Source: Bradysia coprophila
Lineage: Eukaryota; Arthropoda; Insecta; Diptera; Sciaridae
Assembly (NCBI RefSeq): GCF_014529535.1
Contig: NW_023503616.1
Coordinates: 3,844,001 to 3,908,000, forward strand
Length of the DNA stretch: 64,000 nt
Direction: 5' to 3'
A program made the position numbers and the translations under genes. Position 1 is the stretch's first letter, and every line of letters begins with the position of its first letter. Shown piece after piece: positions 38,886 through 50,400 of the stretch. The notes under the pieces were generated by a model. The model was not told where the DNA came from, searched no databases, and was given only the letters and a program-made list of their open reading frames with translations.

Positions 38886-39580
38886 ATCTTTAAATTGATG
38901 ACGAAGTTTCTTTTAGAATGGACGACGATACAGTTTCGATTTCTGATTCCTTTTACAAACAGTGATGTAATCGTAATCTTGCCATTTTTTATATGATAAA
39001 TCTATTACTTCATTTGTTTTCTTAACGTACACTCTGTTATAGAAGATCGCATTAACCGACGGCCATCATCGCTTATTTTCGTCATTATTTTTGACATTAT
39101 AAGTAATTTCGTTTGCATTTTCCGTCCAATAAGTCTGCACTGAATGTCGAGCGGACGAAATGTTTATAAATAATTAAGAGTGACGGTCGGTTCTCATGAT
39201 CGGATTTGTGAAACTTAAATACTAAAGCTACCATATCAGAACAGGTTCGAACTTTTCTAATTTTGTCCATGGTCCAACATTTTGAGAAAGAAGGATCGTC
39301 TGTAAAGGGTGAATTAAACAGTTTTTGCGGTTTGGAGTGAAGATTTTCCTCTCACAACCGACCCATCGAAATCTGTTGAGCAAGCCGAAAGTTATGGCAT
39401 AACATTTGCCGGATGAATAATGTGTGAATTCGGGAGTTTCATATCTTTTTTATGTCACTTCGTCTTTCCTTTTTTTGTAAATTTTTTTCCATTTTTCTCG
39501 ATATTTTTAATTGAAATCTAATTTTACAGAAGTTGTAATGTGCCAATAATATAGTTAAGTTATTCCACGAAATCAAAAAT
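38886..39580. other. Short intergenic stretch with a repeat copy
   Basis: About 38995-39110 holds an inverted copy of the dispersed repeat (complement of GAATGAAGTAATAGATTTA and related blocks). The rest is 3' flank of the two neighbouring convergent genes. Confidence 0.45.
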
Positions 39581-39908
39581 TTACTCGTTCCAGCGAGCCT
39601 TGTATTCGTCCGACCTCCATCCACCAATATCACAACGAGTATTCACATTAGTAAATCGTACATGGCAACAGCTTTTGTAGGTGCATGAATGGCAATCTTA
39701 AAGAAGAAAATGATTTTAGTATTTTCGCACTTAAAAATTTAAAAGTTTTGTATTTTTATTTGCAACACTTACTGCCGCAACGAACGTCTGCGCTTGGTCC
39801 ACCATCTCCACTGCATCCACCTTGATCATTGCAATAAATATCGGCGCTCACAATGTTAATCAACAAGACGGCGACGAACACCATAAAAAATACTGAGCAA
39901 CGATTCAT
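39581..39908 (-). CDS. Small secreted cysteine-rich peptide, 2 exons, complete
   Basis: I do not recognise the family. Exons (minus): 39908-39773 and 39696-39581, intron of 76 bases with GTAAGT donor and TTTAAG acceptor, joining to 83 residues. Residues 1-22 form a clear signal peptide (hydrophobic core MVFVAVLLINIV, cleavage after SA). The mature part of about 61 residues has eight cysteines at 26, 32, 44, 47, 50, 55, 56 and 67, a Gly-rich start (QGGCSGDGG) and a charged, Trp-containing tail. Even cysteine number and secretion imply a disulfide-stabilised extracellular peptide; roles such as defence peptide, protease inhibitor or salivary protein are only possibilities. A TATATAAAG box lies about 145 bases upstream of the ATG. 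Both exons fall below usual ORF length cut-offs, so automated pipelines could miss it. Confidence 0.75.
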
Positions 39909-40051
39909 TTTAAAATCTCAAATATCTTCTCGGTTTTCGGTTTTTGTATTCAATTTTTTCTGACATACAAGAATCAATTTTCGTGAATAATAAATTTGTT
40001 TTATTTGACCAATATGAAACACAACTGCTACACGATACACAAGTTGAAGTC

Positions 40052-40060
40052 TTTATATAG
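40052..40060 (-). promoter_or_regulatory. TATA box of the cysteine-rich peptide gene
   Basis: On the minus strand TATATAAAG precedes the start codon by about 145 bases, with a GC-richer stretch 30 bases on where transcription could begin. Strong TATA boxes are typical of regulated, highly expressed secretory genes. Confidence 0.45.
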
Positions 40061-41321
40061 CAAATATTTTACCACGAGTAGGAGGCTGGATCTTGTTATT
40101 TGTTTACGTTTTTGTTTGCTTATTTTTTATATATATGCATTTTGGCACGTATACCATGGTTCTTCGGTGCTAATTTAGAACTAGGAACGATGCAGAGCCT
40201 ATTTTTAGTGAAATTTAATTTCACGAAATTTAAATGTTATCAGTAGTAATTGATTCTCCTACACTTTAAATATGTTACTCAATATTCAGTGTGAAAGAAG
40301 GCGTATCGTCAACCAAATTATGTATTTGATTACTCTTAGATTTTAATTGCTGGTAAAAAAATTCATTTTTTTAAAAATAAATTCAAGTTTTCCATATCAC
40401 GTTTTAAATTTACAGGAGATGTTGGTAAAATTTCGACATGAATTTGTTTCTGCTGGTCCACTCAAACAAACAAAAGTTCTCACACTTGTTTGTATGACGT
40501 ATAAAGGCGTATGAAAGTCTAGTCTTTTGAAAGGGACCTGGTTGGTATCACTGAGGTAAATTTAAGTCAGCTGAAAAAAACAGCTAAAACAAATTTATGT
40601 CTAAATTTAACCGACGTCCTCTGTAACAGCAGCAGTTATAACGATAATTTAGACAGGCATTTCCTCCTCCTGTGCAAAAATAGGCCCTGAACTCCACCGT
40701 TCCATTCCGGGACAATATAACAATATAAAAAAGTGTTTTACATGAACTTAGTTGGTTTTTAATAAAAAACCTGTCTCAACACGCGCTGAATTGTTTAGAT
40801 GATAAGTGAGAAGACATAACCCACAACACATCATATTATAAAAGAAATCGTTCTTAATGATTTAAACTCGTTCTTCTGGCAAAACCATTTCTCTTCAATA
40901 AAATACAGTAGGGGTATTCCTTTCATTTTATTTATACCTATTCTTAACTGAAGATGGAGACGTATACATTATACCCGCACAATCTATTGAAAATATAAAG
41001 ATTAAAGGCAAGAAGTGTTCTCGCCGTTTTTGGCGTTTGAGGATGTTCTGTCTGTTCTTTTGAAAGAGAATCCTGATTTTTAAAGGAAGAATGAGAGGGC
41101 GTTATGGTTTCCTGTTAAGGAACTTCTTGCTTGTGCGTTTAACGGACACACGCCGCGAAGGCTGCGAGTATGTGTTGTCAAAGAACTGTTATGAGCTTTA
41201 TAGACAATCTCATTGAGATTATGCTGACTTTTGTGAACACAACGTTTTTCATGCAAGCGTTTTGCGAAAATACGTATTTTTGTCCACTTTCAATTAAATA
41301 AATAGCGTGTTTTGGTATTCG
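40061..41321. other. Gene-free stretch
   Basis: AT-rich, with a short hairpin-prone patch near 41000-41200 (ACACACGCCGCGAAGGCTGCGAG). No gene was seen. Confidence 0.4.
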
Positions 41322-41404
41322 GCCATTTTAGGTGAGAAAATGATCATTTTCTCACCCAATATGGCTGAACTCACAAAAAATATTATTTTCTCACCTAAAA
41401 TGGC
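41322..41404. repeat. 83-base foldback
   Basis: GCCATTTTAGGTGAGAAAA at the left pairs with TTTTCTCACCTAAAATGGC at the right; a second hairpin (AAAATGATCATTTT) sits between. It lies just left of the large palindrome. Confidence 0.8.
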
Positions 41405-41424
41405 GCCTCTCAGCATGACACCAA

Positions 41425-43357
41425 ATAGTACATTGAATGACAAGGGGCGAAAGTAAAAAAATTCAACCGTGTGCGAGAGTTGGAGCCCGCGCCGAAGGCA
41501 AGGGCTCTAATCGCACAGGTTGAATTTTTTTACTTTTGCCCCGAGTCGTTCATACTATTTTTTTTGATACCAACATTGAAAATTGATACGTATCGCAAAC
41601 ATCGCAACAAAAGATTGAAATAAAAAGGCATTTAGCCAGAAAATGCGGGGGCCCGGGGGGGCCCCCTGGTATATGAAAAATTTAATAATTTAGCCATCAC
41701 AACAATAACACACACAAAAATTAAGATATAACTAACAAATCATTCAGTAACAAAAAGTATCAACTTTGTATGCTAATTTCAATAAGAACACTGGCGCACA
41801 GTGTTTTACAATTTTGATCAAAGTATTCTGCATAATATGAGCGGATTTTGTTGACAACTCGACTCATTTCTCTCATTTTCTGTGACGTCAGTCACTTTCG
41901 CTGTTCGTTCAGTTGCGTTCGCTCTTCGTTAAGTACTTTCTCCCCGTGGGATGCATTTTTTTACTTTCGCCCCTCATATGCGGGGCGAAAGTATCATTTT
42001 TCAATGTTGGTATCAAAAAAACGCCATTTTCAAAAACGTTTTCATGCTTCGGGGCCGAAAATGAGGGCAATTTTTCGAATTTTCTCGGGTTTCCGGCACT
42101 CTGCATGAAAACTCACATGTGCACCTGTTTGGGACGGTTGATTTAAGGCACTTTCGCTTGAAATTGCCTTAAATCAATCGTCCAAAACAGGTACACAAAT
42201 GACTATTTTTTGATACCAACATTGAAAAATGATACTTTCGCCCCGTATATGAGGGGCGAAAGTAAAAAAATGCATCCCACGGGGAGAAAGTACTTAACGA
42301 AGAGCGAACGCAACTGAACGAACAGCGAAAGTGACTGACGTCACAGAAAATGAGAGAAATGAGTCGAGTTGTCAACAAAATCCGCTCATATTATGCAGAA
42401 TACTTTGATCAAAATTGTAAAACACTGTGCGCCAGTGTTCTTATTGAAATTAGCATACAAAGTTGATACTTTTTGTTACTGAATGATTTGTTAGTTATAT
42501 CTTAATTTTTGTGTGTGTTATTGTTGTGATGGCTAAATTATTAAATTTTTCATATACCAGGCGGCTGCCGCCCCCTGCACCCCCGCATTTTCTGGCTAAA
42601 TGCCTTTTTCATTACACTAACTACGAAAATTGTAATTTTCGCTCCCCGAATGAGATGCGAAAGTTAAAAAATTCAACTCTCAGTAAGCCACGACATCACA
42701 AGAGGTGCGAAAGTACTTTCGCCCCCCAAACGAGGATGCGAAAGTAAATGACAGCAACAACAGAGGAGCGAAAGTACTTTCGGCTCTCAAACGAAGGTGC
42801 GAAAGTAAATGACAGCAACAACATGTGTTCCGTCTGGTGTCGTTGTGATCACTGTGTTTGTTGTGATAGAAAAGAACGTTGCCAATAATTTATTAATTTT
42901 TCTTTTACCAGGGGGCTGCCGCCCCCTGGACCCCCGCACATTTCAGCTTATTTCGGTAAATTTCATCAGTTGGAACGTGTTTAGGAAGCTCAAATTACAA
43001 TTTTCGTAGTTAATGTAATGAAAAGTTGTATGGATCACATGGCACGACGTAAAGAAATTCAACCTGTGCGATTGCCGCCCTGGCCTTCGGCCACGGGCTG
43101 CAAACTTCGCACACGGTTGAATTTCTTTACTTTCGTCCCTTGTGATCCAAATAACCATTTATTTCAACATTTTGTTGCGATGTTTGCGATACGTATCAAT
43201 TTTCAATGTTGGTATCAAAAAAAATAGTATGAACGACTCGGGGCAAAAGTAAAAAAATTCAACCTGTGCGATTAGAGCCCTTGCCTTCGGCGCGGACTCC
43301 AACTCTCGCACACGGTTGAATTTTTTTACTTTCGCCCCTTGTCATTCAATGTACTAT
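41425..43357. mobile_element. 1.9 kb nested palindrome / foldback element
   Basis: Outer arms at 41425-41612 and 43169-43357 and inner arms at about 41612-42025 and 42199-42610 are near-perfect inverted copies. Each outer arm carries its own hairpin flanked by AATTCAACC and GGTTGAATT. Blocks such as GGGGCGAAAGTAAAAAAA and GCTGCCGCCCCCTG recur many times. A tandem pair with period about 61 lies at 42701-42822. The centre has a further hairpin (TTTAAGGCA). Between the inner and outer right arms is about 550 bases of extra sequence, so the structure is compound. No protein-coding frame survives; the mirror-image frames at 41848-42108 and 42169-42378 are arms read on both strands. Confidence 0.85.
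42701..42822 (+). repeat. Tandem repeat, two units of about 61 bases
   Basis: Each unit starts AGAGG(T/A)GCGAAAG and ends AATGACAGCAACAAC, with GCGAAAGTACTTTCG inside. It lies within the large palindrome. Confidence 0.75.
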
Positions 43358-44479
43358 TCATAGGGCAAAATAAGGATAAGGATCGCATCGCTAGCATGAA
43401 AAATTTGTTACCTTCAGTAAATGTAAGTTCGTCATCGAGGAGAAAGTGTTTTTCCGACAGTGAGAAATAAACTAATTTCCTACCCCAAGGACTCGGAAGG
43501 ACTGGGTACTTATAAAGAAAAACAAAATTACCGTTTTTTCTAATAATGGAAACATAAGTTTACACTTTAGGTTATAGTGGACATCAGTGCATATTATACA
43601 TGCCATGCCATAGCCATAATAATATGCCTTTTTAGACGAGACATATAGTTATTATTTATATGAAGCACATGGCTTTTGAAAGACACCATAGTTTATATAA
43701 AAATAAAAGAAACCGCGCGACAAAATATGATTGATTAAAACCACAATCGTTTTTTCATTGTTATCTTCACGAATAAATTTGTTCAAAAATTCGCATAAAA
43801 AAATCACAAATCCGATTTAAAAATAAACACAGAAATTATAGAGAAAAAAAAATGTGACAACAATTTTCATTGAATTCTTCACAGCATGCGTTGACTCAAT
43901 TTAATTCAACACGTTAAAATACAATGAAAGTTTTCCCAATTTCCTTTTGCACCAAATTCGTTATAGCGTGCACAGTGAAAATAAAATTGTAAACTCTGTT
44001 GCTTTCTTTGCCGGTTTTTCCGAATTTTCATTTTATAACTTTCTTCGAAAATGTGCCGTCTACACCAATACACTGAAGAAAACAAAACGAAAAGATCGTT
44101 CGTCGCCGAAACACCGAAATATATTCTCAGATCTTCACAATCGGATTCCAGACATCTGGATGTTAAGACGTGAATACTAGTCGCTCAGTGCTACGACGTG
44201 ATACTATTTATAGAAAATCAGAACTTATTTTCATTGGATTTTTCTTTTCTTAAGAAAAACTTGAACAAATCTATCGAATTGAAGTGAAATTATTTGGAAA
44301 AAGGTGAAATTTTTCGGTGGAAAAGGTGTGTTGTCGATCTCGACTGAAGAAAATTGAAAAAGTACTTTCGGTGATATCCGTGATGCAGTGATGATAAATT
44401 AGTTTCGACCATTTTGACTAAATAATTTTTGTGCGAACCACATCGCTGAGTAGTCAGCTCTACAAGATTATCCCGAAAA
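43358..44479. other. Upstream region and 5' leader of the Ig-protein gene
   Basis: AT-rich sequence, probably containing the promoter and 5' UTR of the gene starting at 44480. A frame at 43947-44180 does not resemble any protein. An initiator-like TCAGT occurs near 44186, but no TATA box was identified. Confidence 0.35.
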
Positions 44480-47400
44480 ATGAGCACCGGTAAGCCCTTT
44501 AATTCGTATTAAGCCAATTGAATATATGAACGCAATTTTCAATTGAAAGTCTTGATGAAAATTGTGAAAAAAATATTTCTGAAGATTACGCAATAGAATG
44601 TCCGGGGGTTATAATTTTAGGAAAAAATGATCATTAAATAAATCGAGAGAAATGGTAGACGTAGAAATATTTCATTTTAGCATATTATTTCTATTTCGAT
44701 CAGAAATGTTCTTTCTTTTTTTATTTATTTTGTTTATCTTCTAAACAATAGGCATGCGTACGCTAATAGTTTACTAAAATATAAAAACGTAATTTCTATT
44801 GGAATACAATTTATTTCGTCTTTGAGTTTTTATCCAATGGTTGAAGAGGACTTCTTAATTTCTTGAAGGCCTATGTCGTCTCCTTTATCGACAGGACCGA
44901 TCTTAATAAACGAAGGGTTCCCAGGACCGACTTTTGATTCTGATAGTCACAGATAAGGTATGAGGATCGATAATCGCAATAGCGACTGGTCTGTGAAAAG
45001 TTAAATATTTAGATATAAGGATCGTTCTACTGAAACTTTGATAAAAATGCTGAAGTGAATAGGAAAACTTGAATAAAACGTGAATAAAAATCTGCGAAAA
45101 ACGAAACTTCAAAGAAATTTTACAACGATAACAAACTGTAATTCGTCTGAGAAATATAATAAACTAAATTTATAACAGCCACTTGAGCACATCATTAATT
45201 CCAAAAGAAAAGTTTTTCATAAAGTGAAAATAGCACTTATTACACACTTTTGAAAATTGTGTCTTGAATTCAATAAACCAGAAGTGCAGACGACGGCGAC
45301 GTTAATTTAGAATATTTTCTGGTCTTATAAAATTATTGTAGAAAGTGTAATTTATTTTTGTCGAAGTTCATCATTTACATTTGAGAGAAAAGGTCAAGTA
45401 AATGTTTGTGAACTGTATGGGGAATGTGAGGAAGCCAGAAAATATTAGATAGAAATTCTCGTAATTTTTTGAAAATAATTCTGTTGCATATGTATGTAAT
45501 TGTAATCGACCAATGGTACAAAACTTTATTTTACCTGGAAAACATACTAATACCAGGGGTGGCGTTATTTAATATGCAAAACAAACACCAAAACAATATC
45601 GATGTTGAAGTTACATTAAAATATTGCCTTCAATCACCTTGCAATAAGTTTTTATGGGAAATTGTCCATTTTCCACAATATTCAAATGTACAAAATGCAA
45701 GTTTTCTCTCAATTAAATTCAATTTTTTCCTCAAAATTCAAATCGAAATGGCCTTACATTTTCGACAAATCTATTTCCGACCAATTATTTACTTTATTTT
45801 TAGACATTGCGACTACATTATTATTGTAAACATTTTAAACATTAAAAAAAAAACGTAACAGCACATGTGATTTTGTGGAAATGTTTCTTCAAAATATTGC
45901 CCGTCTGGTCGTTTCGTAATAAAGCTGTGGATAGATGTTATAACAAAAATATTACGAGCATGATGAGGAATTAAGCTTTCTTCGTTTAATTGCGGTTGGT
46001 TGAGTGAAACGTTCAGGTCAAGGTGAGATAAGTGTCACGACAAAATGTTTGATGATGAGGTGACGAAGTAATAAAGTGTTTTCATTAAATAAAATTTTTG
46101 CAAACATTTATGCACCCACTTGTTGTTTGGTTTTTGGCTCGTGAAAAAAAATTTAATCTTCCACTTTTTTGCGTTGAATTCCAATCGAATATAATTTGCT
46201 ATTTTAATTTACAAGGATTCGTCTTCAATTTAAATTGATACGTTTGTGTTAAACATGATTTTTGACTGTGGAAATTCTTGACTATCGGAATTTGATGGAA
46301 GACTCAATACAATCAGAGGTCGTCTAGTGATTCAATCAGCGAAGGGATACTCCATTCAGTAAATCACAGGGAATCATCTAGTGTCGTTTTAAGTCAGACA
46401 TTTACCAACAAAAGGTTTAGATGAATTTACTGATATTGCTAAGTGGTCATTCAAATATTTCGCACGCCAAAAAATACCACACACCCTTCCCTTTGCACGC
46501 AAAACTTTGTAGGAAAAAAATTGAGAATGTATGAAGCGCTCTTATTGCTCTGACACGCCTTCCCCCAAGACAGCGTGCGCACAATTTGAATGAATCCTGA
46601 AGTAAGATCCACTTAGCTAATTTTTTATAGCCAGTAAAAATGTGTATCAAGTAATTACACAGATCGACCATAATACGTGTGTCTACATGACAGCTCAAAA
46701 ACCAATTTTCTGTTTTTCTTTTAATTTCTAAAAAGTCAGAGGGCTACGATATAAGGGACGATGTACGCCATCCTAACCTTTTTCACAACGCAGACGAAAC
46801 TATAGTATTTTACATAACTAGTGATAAAAAGATGAAAAGTTTTCGTTTGAATTTTGTTGATCCGAGGCGAATCCAGCCGAGGTCAATAAACACATGAAAA
46901 CGAGACTTTTCATTTTTATTCAGAGTTATGTAATAGAGTTTAACATGCTGAGGGCGTTGAAAGAATGGCTTGAAACATGAAAAGCACGGTTTTCGGCTCA
47001 TGTAGCATGCAATAGTTATTTAAATTACAAGAGGCGCAAAACGGTTTTTAAAAATTCGAGGTGTATGAGTGAGCCTCGAGGGTATTGTAACATGAGAATG
47101 TGTGTTTGTGAACCGAGGTTTACCGAGGTTCACAATCGCATTCGAATGTTACAATATCCTCGAGGCTCACTCATACACCTCGAATTTTTAAAAACCTTTT
47201 TCGACTCGAGTCATTTAATGGCTTTTACATTCGCCTTTCATCGAAAATCACGAAAAACACCAAAAATTATTAATTTAAAAATATTGCAACAACACGAAAA
47301 CGATTCTTGACAGCTTTCGTTTTTGAAGAGAAAGAAGTCTCTCAGTTTGCTATGTCTACTACAATATGAACAATTTGTATCATATACACGGCGCTTTCCA

Positions 47401-50400
47401 GTTTGTTAACTCTAGGTGAACAATTTCCAACATTTAAGCCCTAGAGATTACAAATTTGCCTATCTGTCAGCGGGGAACATTTTGACATTTTCTAAATATG
47501 AGAATTCGAATAAAAGTCTTATTTTCGATGAAAGACGAGTGTAAAATACTTTTTCTCACCTGAGCTGAAAGTTTGGGAGTCTCTGTTGTGAAAACCGTTG
47601 TTTTGACCTCGGAAAAAAGTAATATTTCAATTTTCAACTTTATCTGGTGAATTTAAAAAAAAAATCGCTTGGTGAACAAATAACTATTTCTTTAATGTCG
47701 TTATGGACCAAAAACCTTATTTTTAAAATTTAAAAAAAATCTAAGAAATTCCGGAATCAAGTATTTTTTAGAATTTTTTTAAATTAAAATTCCCCAAAAA
47801 AGCCCTGGTTGAAATATCCACACTTAAAGCGTCTTTTTGACATGGTATAGAGGGACCTTCTTCTTTTATCAGATACATATATAAAAGCTTTCCCTTTAAA
47901 AAGTTGAAAAAATCTTACGAAAGTGGATTTATGTTAATATGTTGTAATCGTTAAATGAATTATGATTCTTATTTAGTAGGTTTTCTGTAGAGACTATAAC
48001 CCACCCTTCTTTCAGCACACATCTTCCACATGTTACACGAATTTTTGTTAGAATAACAGCGCCCTGTTCGCTCCTAACCACCCAAAAGTTGAGGTACAGT
48101 TAAGTTGATTGTAGAATCTTATGTGTCTCCCACATTTTTCAGTATTTGGGGGTATTGGTGTAGGCCCTACACTGTAGGGTAAAGCAATAAAGCGTGGCTG
48201 GACACTTTTATATTTTAATTTTTCTAACAGTTTCGCTTATAGAACAAAAACTCAAATGAGTCTAACCACTCTCTTTTTGGTAATTTCAGATTCCAGCAAA
48301 TTATTCGAGGATGTCTTTCGATTCAATGAAGATTCAAGTTCAGTTGTTCGTCATGCACTCGGTGAATCCGCCGTGATTCTGGTAAAATTCAATTCACCTG
48401 AAAAGCTCAAGCCGATTGAATTTACTTGGTAAGTTTGGATTAATGTTTAGATTAAAGCGTGATGGATATAACTTTCGGATAAATTCGTTATGAGTCTATG
48501 CCAAATTAGTCTTTGGACCAACTAATAACTGCTCTACAGTCATCTATTATTGACACCGCCACGGCAGAGTAAAGCAAACCAGGCAGGAGCGCTTGTTTTG
48601 ACTAGGGACTTGTTTTATCTAGTAGCCTCTGTGTTTTGCGAATAAAATTAATTCAATTTATGTCAATGTTCATTTTCATACAGTGTATTAGGTACCATAT
48701 TTGACGTTTCAAAAATGAATCGCTCCTTCCGGTTTATTTAACTCTGCCATGACACCACCGATAAGTGTAAGCGATGAATTTCGGCTAATGATGTCTCGTA
48801 TATCAAAATGAATAAGTTCGTTAAATGACGTAAAAGATTGTCTATCAAGATGTTGAAAACACTTAGATCAAAACTGGCAAGCAATCGATTCGATAATCAT
48901 TATACCCTACCGTTCGTGAATGGTTAATTTATTATTTCCAATGGATTTACTCCACAAATGAAGCACTTAAGAAAAGTTTGATAACATCTGTGTGAATTTC
49001 AAACGTAAATTTATTCTAATTATAGATCGAATACTATACATATATGCAAGAAAAATCTAAAATTGGGTTAGTCGTTTGAAACTGTTTATTTTTTGGTATA
49101 CACAAAATCCAAAAGCCACGAACGATAATTACTTTGTTTACTATAGTAAGGAAGACGTTCGACGTCAAATATTAAGTCTGAACTAGTTCGATTGCTTTGT
49201 ATAGTTGTTAGCATTTTATAAATGTTACGGCTTATTAATGTTTTCGCCTGTAATGATGCAATCGTTTTTGCATAAGTGGGCCTTTGCGAACTAATACTTT
49301 TACGAAAATTGATCTTTTTATTTCTATTTTGGTACGATGAAAATAAATAAGGAGTCAAGTGAAAACTATGCAATTTCCTAAAATTATCGAATCGAATTGG
49401 AATTGTCATAGTTTGATGTGGATTTTCACAAACGCAAATAGATTTTCATTTCCACCGAGGGACTCTTTTCAAAAACAGCCTACCCAAATCGAACGCATTT
49501 TCCAGTAGAATTTTTTCATAATGTGCCAGTGACGGTATTTCGCATTTGATCGAAAAAGCTAAAGCCACTTAAAAAAAATCATCGAATCGAGAGGTGATCA
49601 AAAACCGAAAACATGCACAGGTGCACGAAGCGTACAGGGTCGGGTAGGATGTCATTAGTAAAGCAATAGCATCCACTTTTGGGGAAAATAGGGTCTTATG
49701 GGTGCTTGTGTTTCGGATTCATCTACGATGAGGACATACGAGCAGTTGAAGTTTTCAACCGAATAAAACTGAGCAAATGCACTTTTCATATACAATTTTC
49801 TCGATGTATACGAAACGTACAGGGCTCGTGTGGGGGATTTTAGAAAGGTAATTTCATGTTCTGTTATGGCAAATAGGGTCTTATGGGGGTTTGGAATAAC
49901 TACAATGAAACCCCCATAAGACGTTTTTATAAAATTCTCAGTTTTTTCGGTTGAAAACTACAGTTGCTTGCGATCGTAGATGCACAAGAACAGTATTTTA
50001 TTGCAATTGCCGTGTCCCGTAAGCAATCTGTATAAGTTGCACCACACTTTGATTGAACCAACCGTTTTGTTCAAAACTGGCGAAAACTATATAAAAACCA
50101 CTTTTTAAGTAGCTATACCTTAATATTATATAAGAGGCGGGATGGTACGAAGTGACAATTTATTCCTACATGTTTGATGTACGTTCCTACATGTTAGCTG
50201 CTCTCCTTAAGTGTCGTACGTACAGATCTTACACAGTTATGTACTGTTGTGGGGTAATGCCAATTGTAATGCCAACAAACTCTCATAGTATTATTACGAC
50301 ATGTAATCGTACAACTAGACACACAATGTGTCAATGAAGCTTAATATGTTGATATGCTTCGCTTAAACCAAAACGTTGAGTTGAAGTTAAAACGAGCATT

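Noticed and set aside
41848..42378. Two near-identical open frames on opposite strands (87 and 70 residues)
   Set aside because: They are the same palindrome arm read from both sides; no protein similarity and no splice signals.
45469..45858. 129-residue frame in intron 1 of the Ig gene
   Set aside because: AT-rich composition, no ATG at its start and no domain pattern; compatible with chance.
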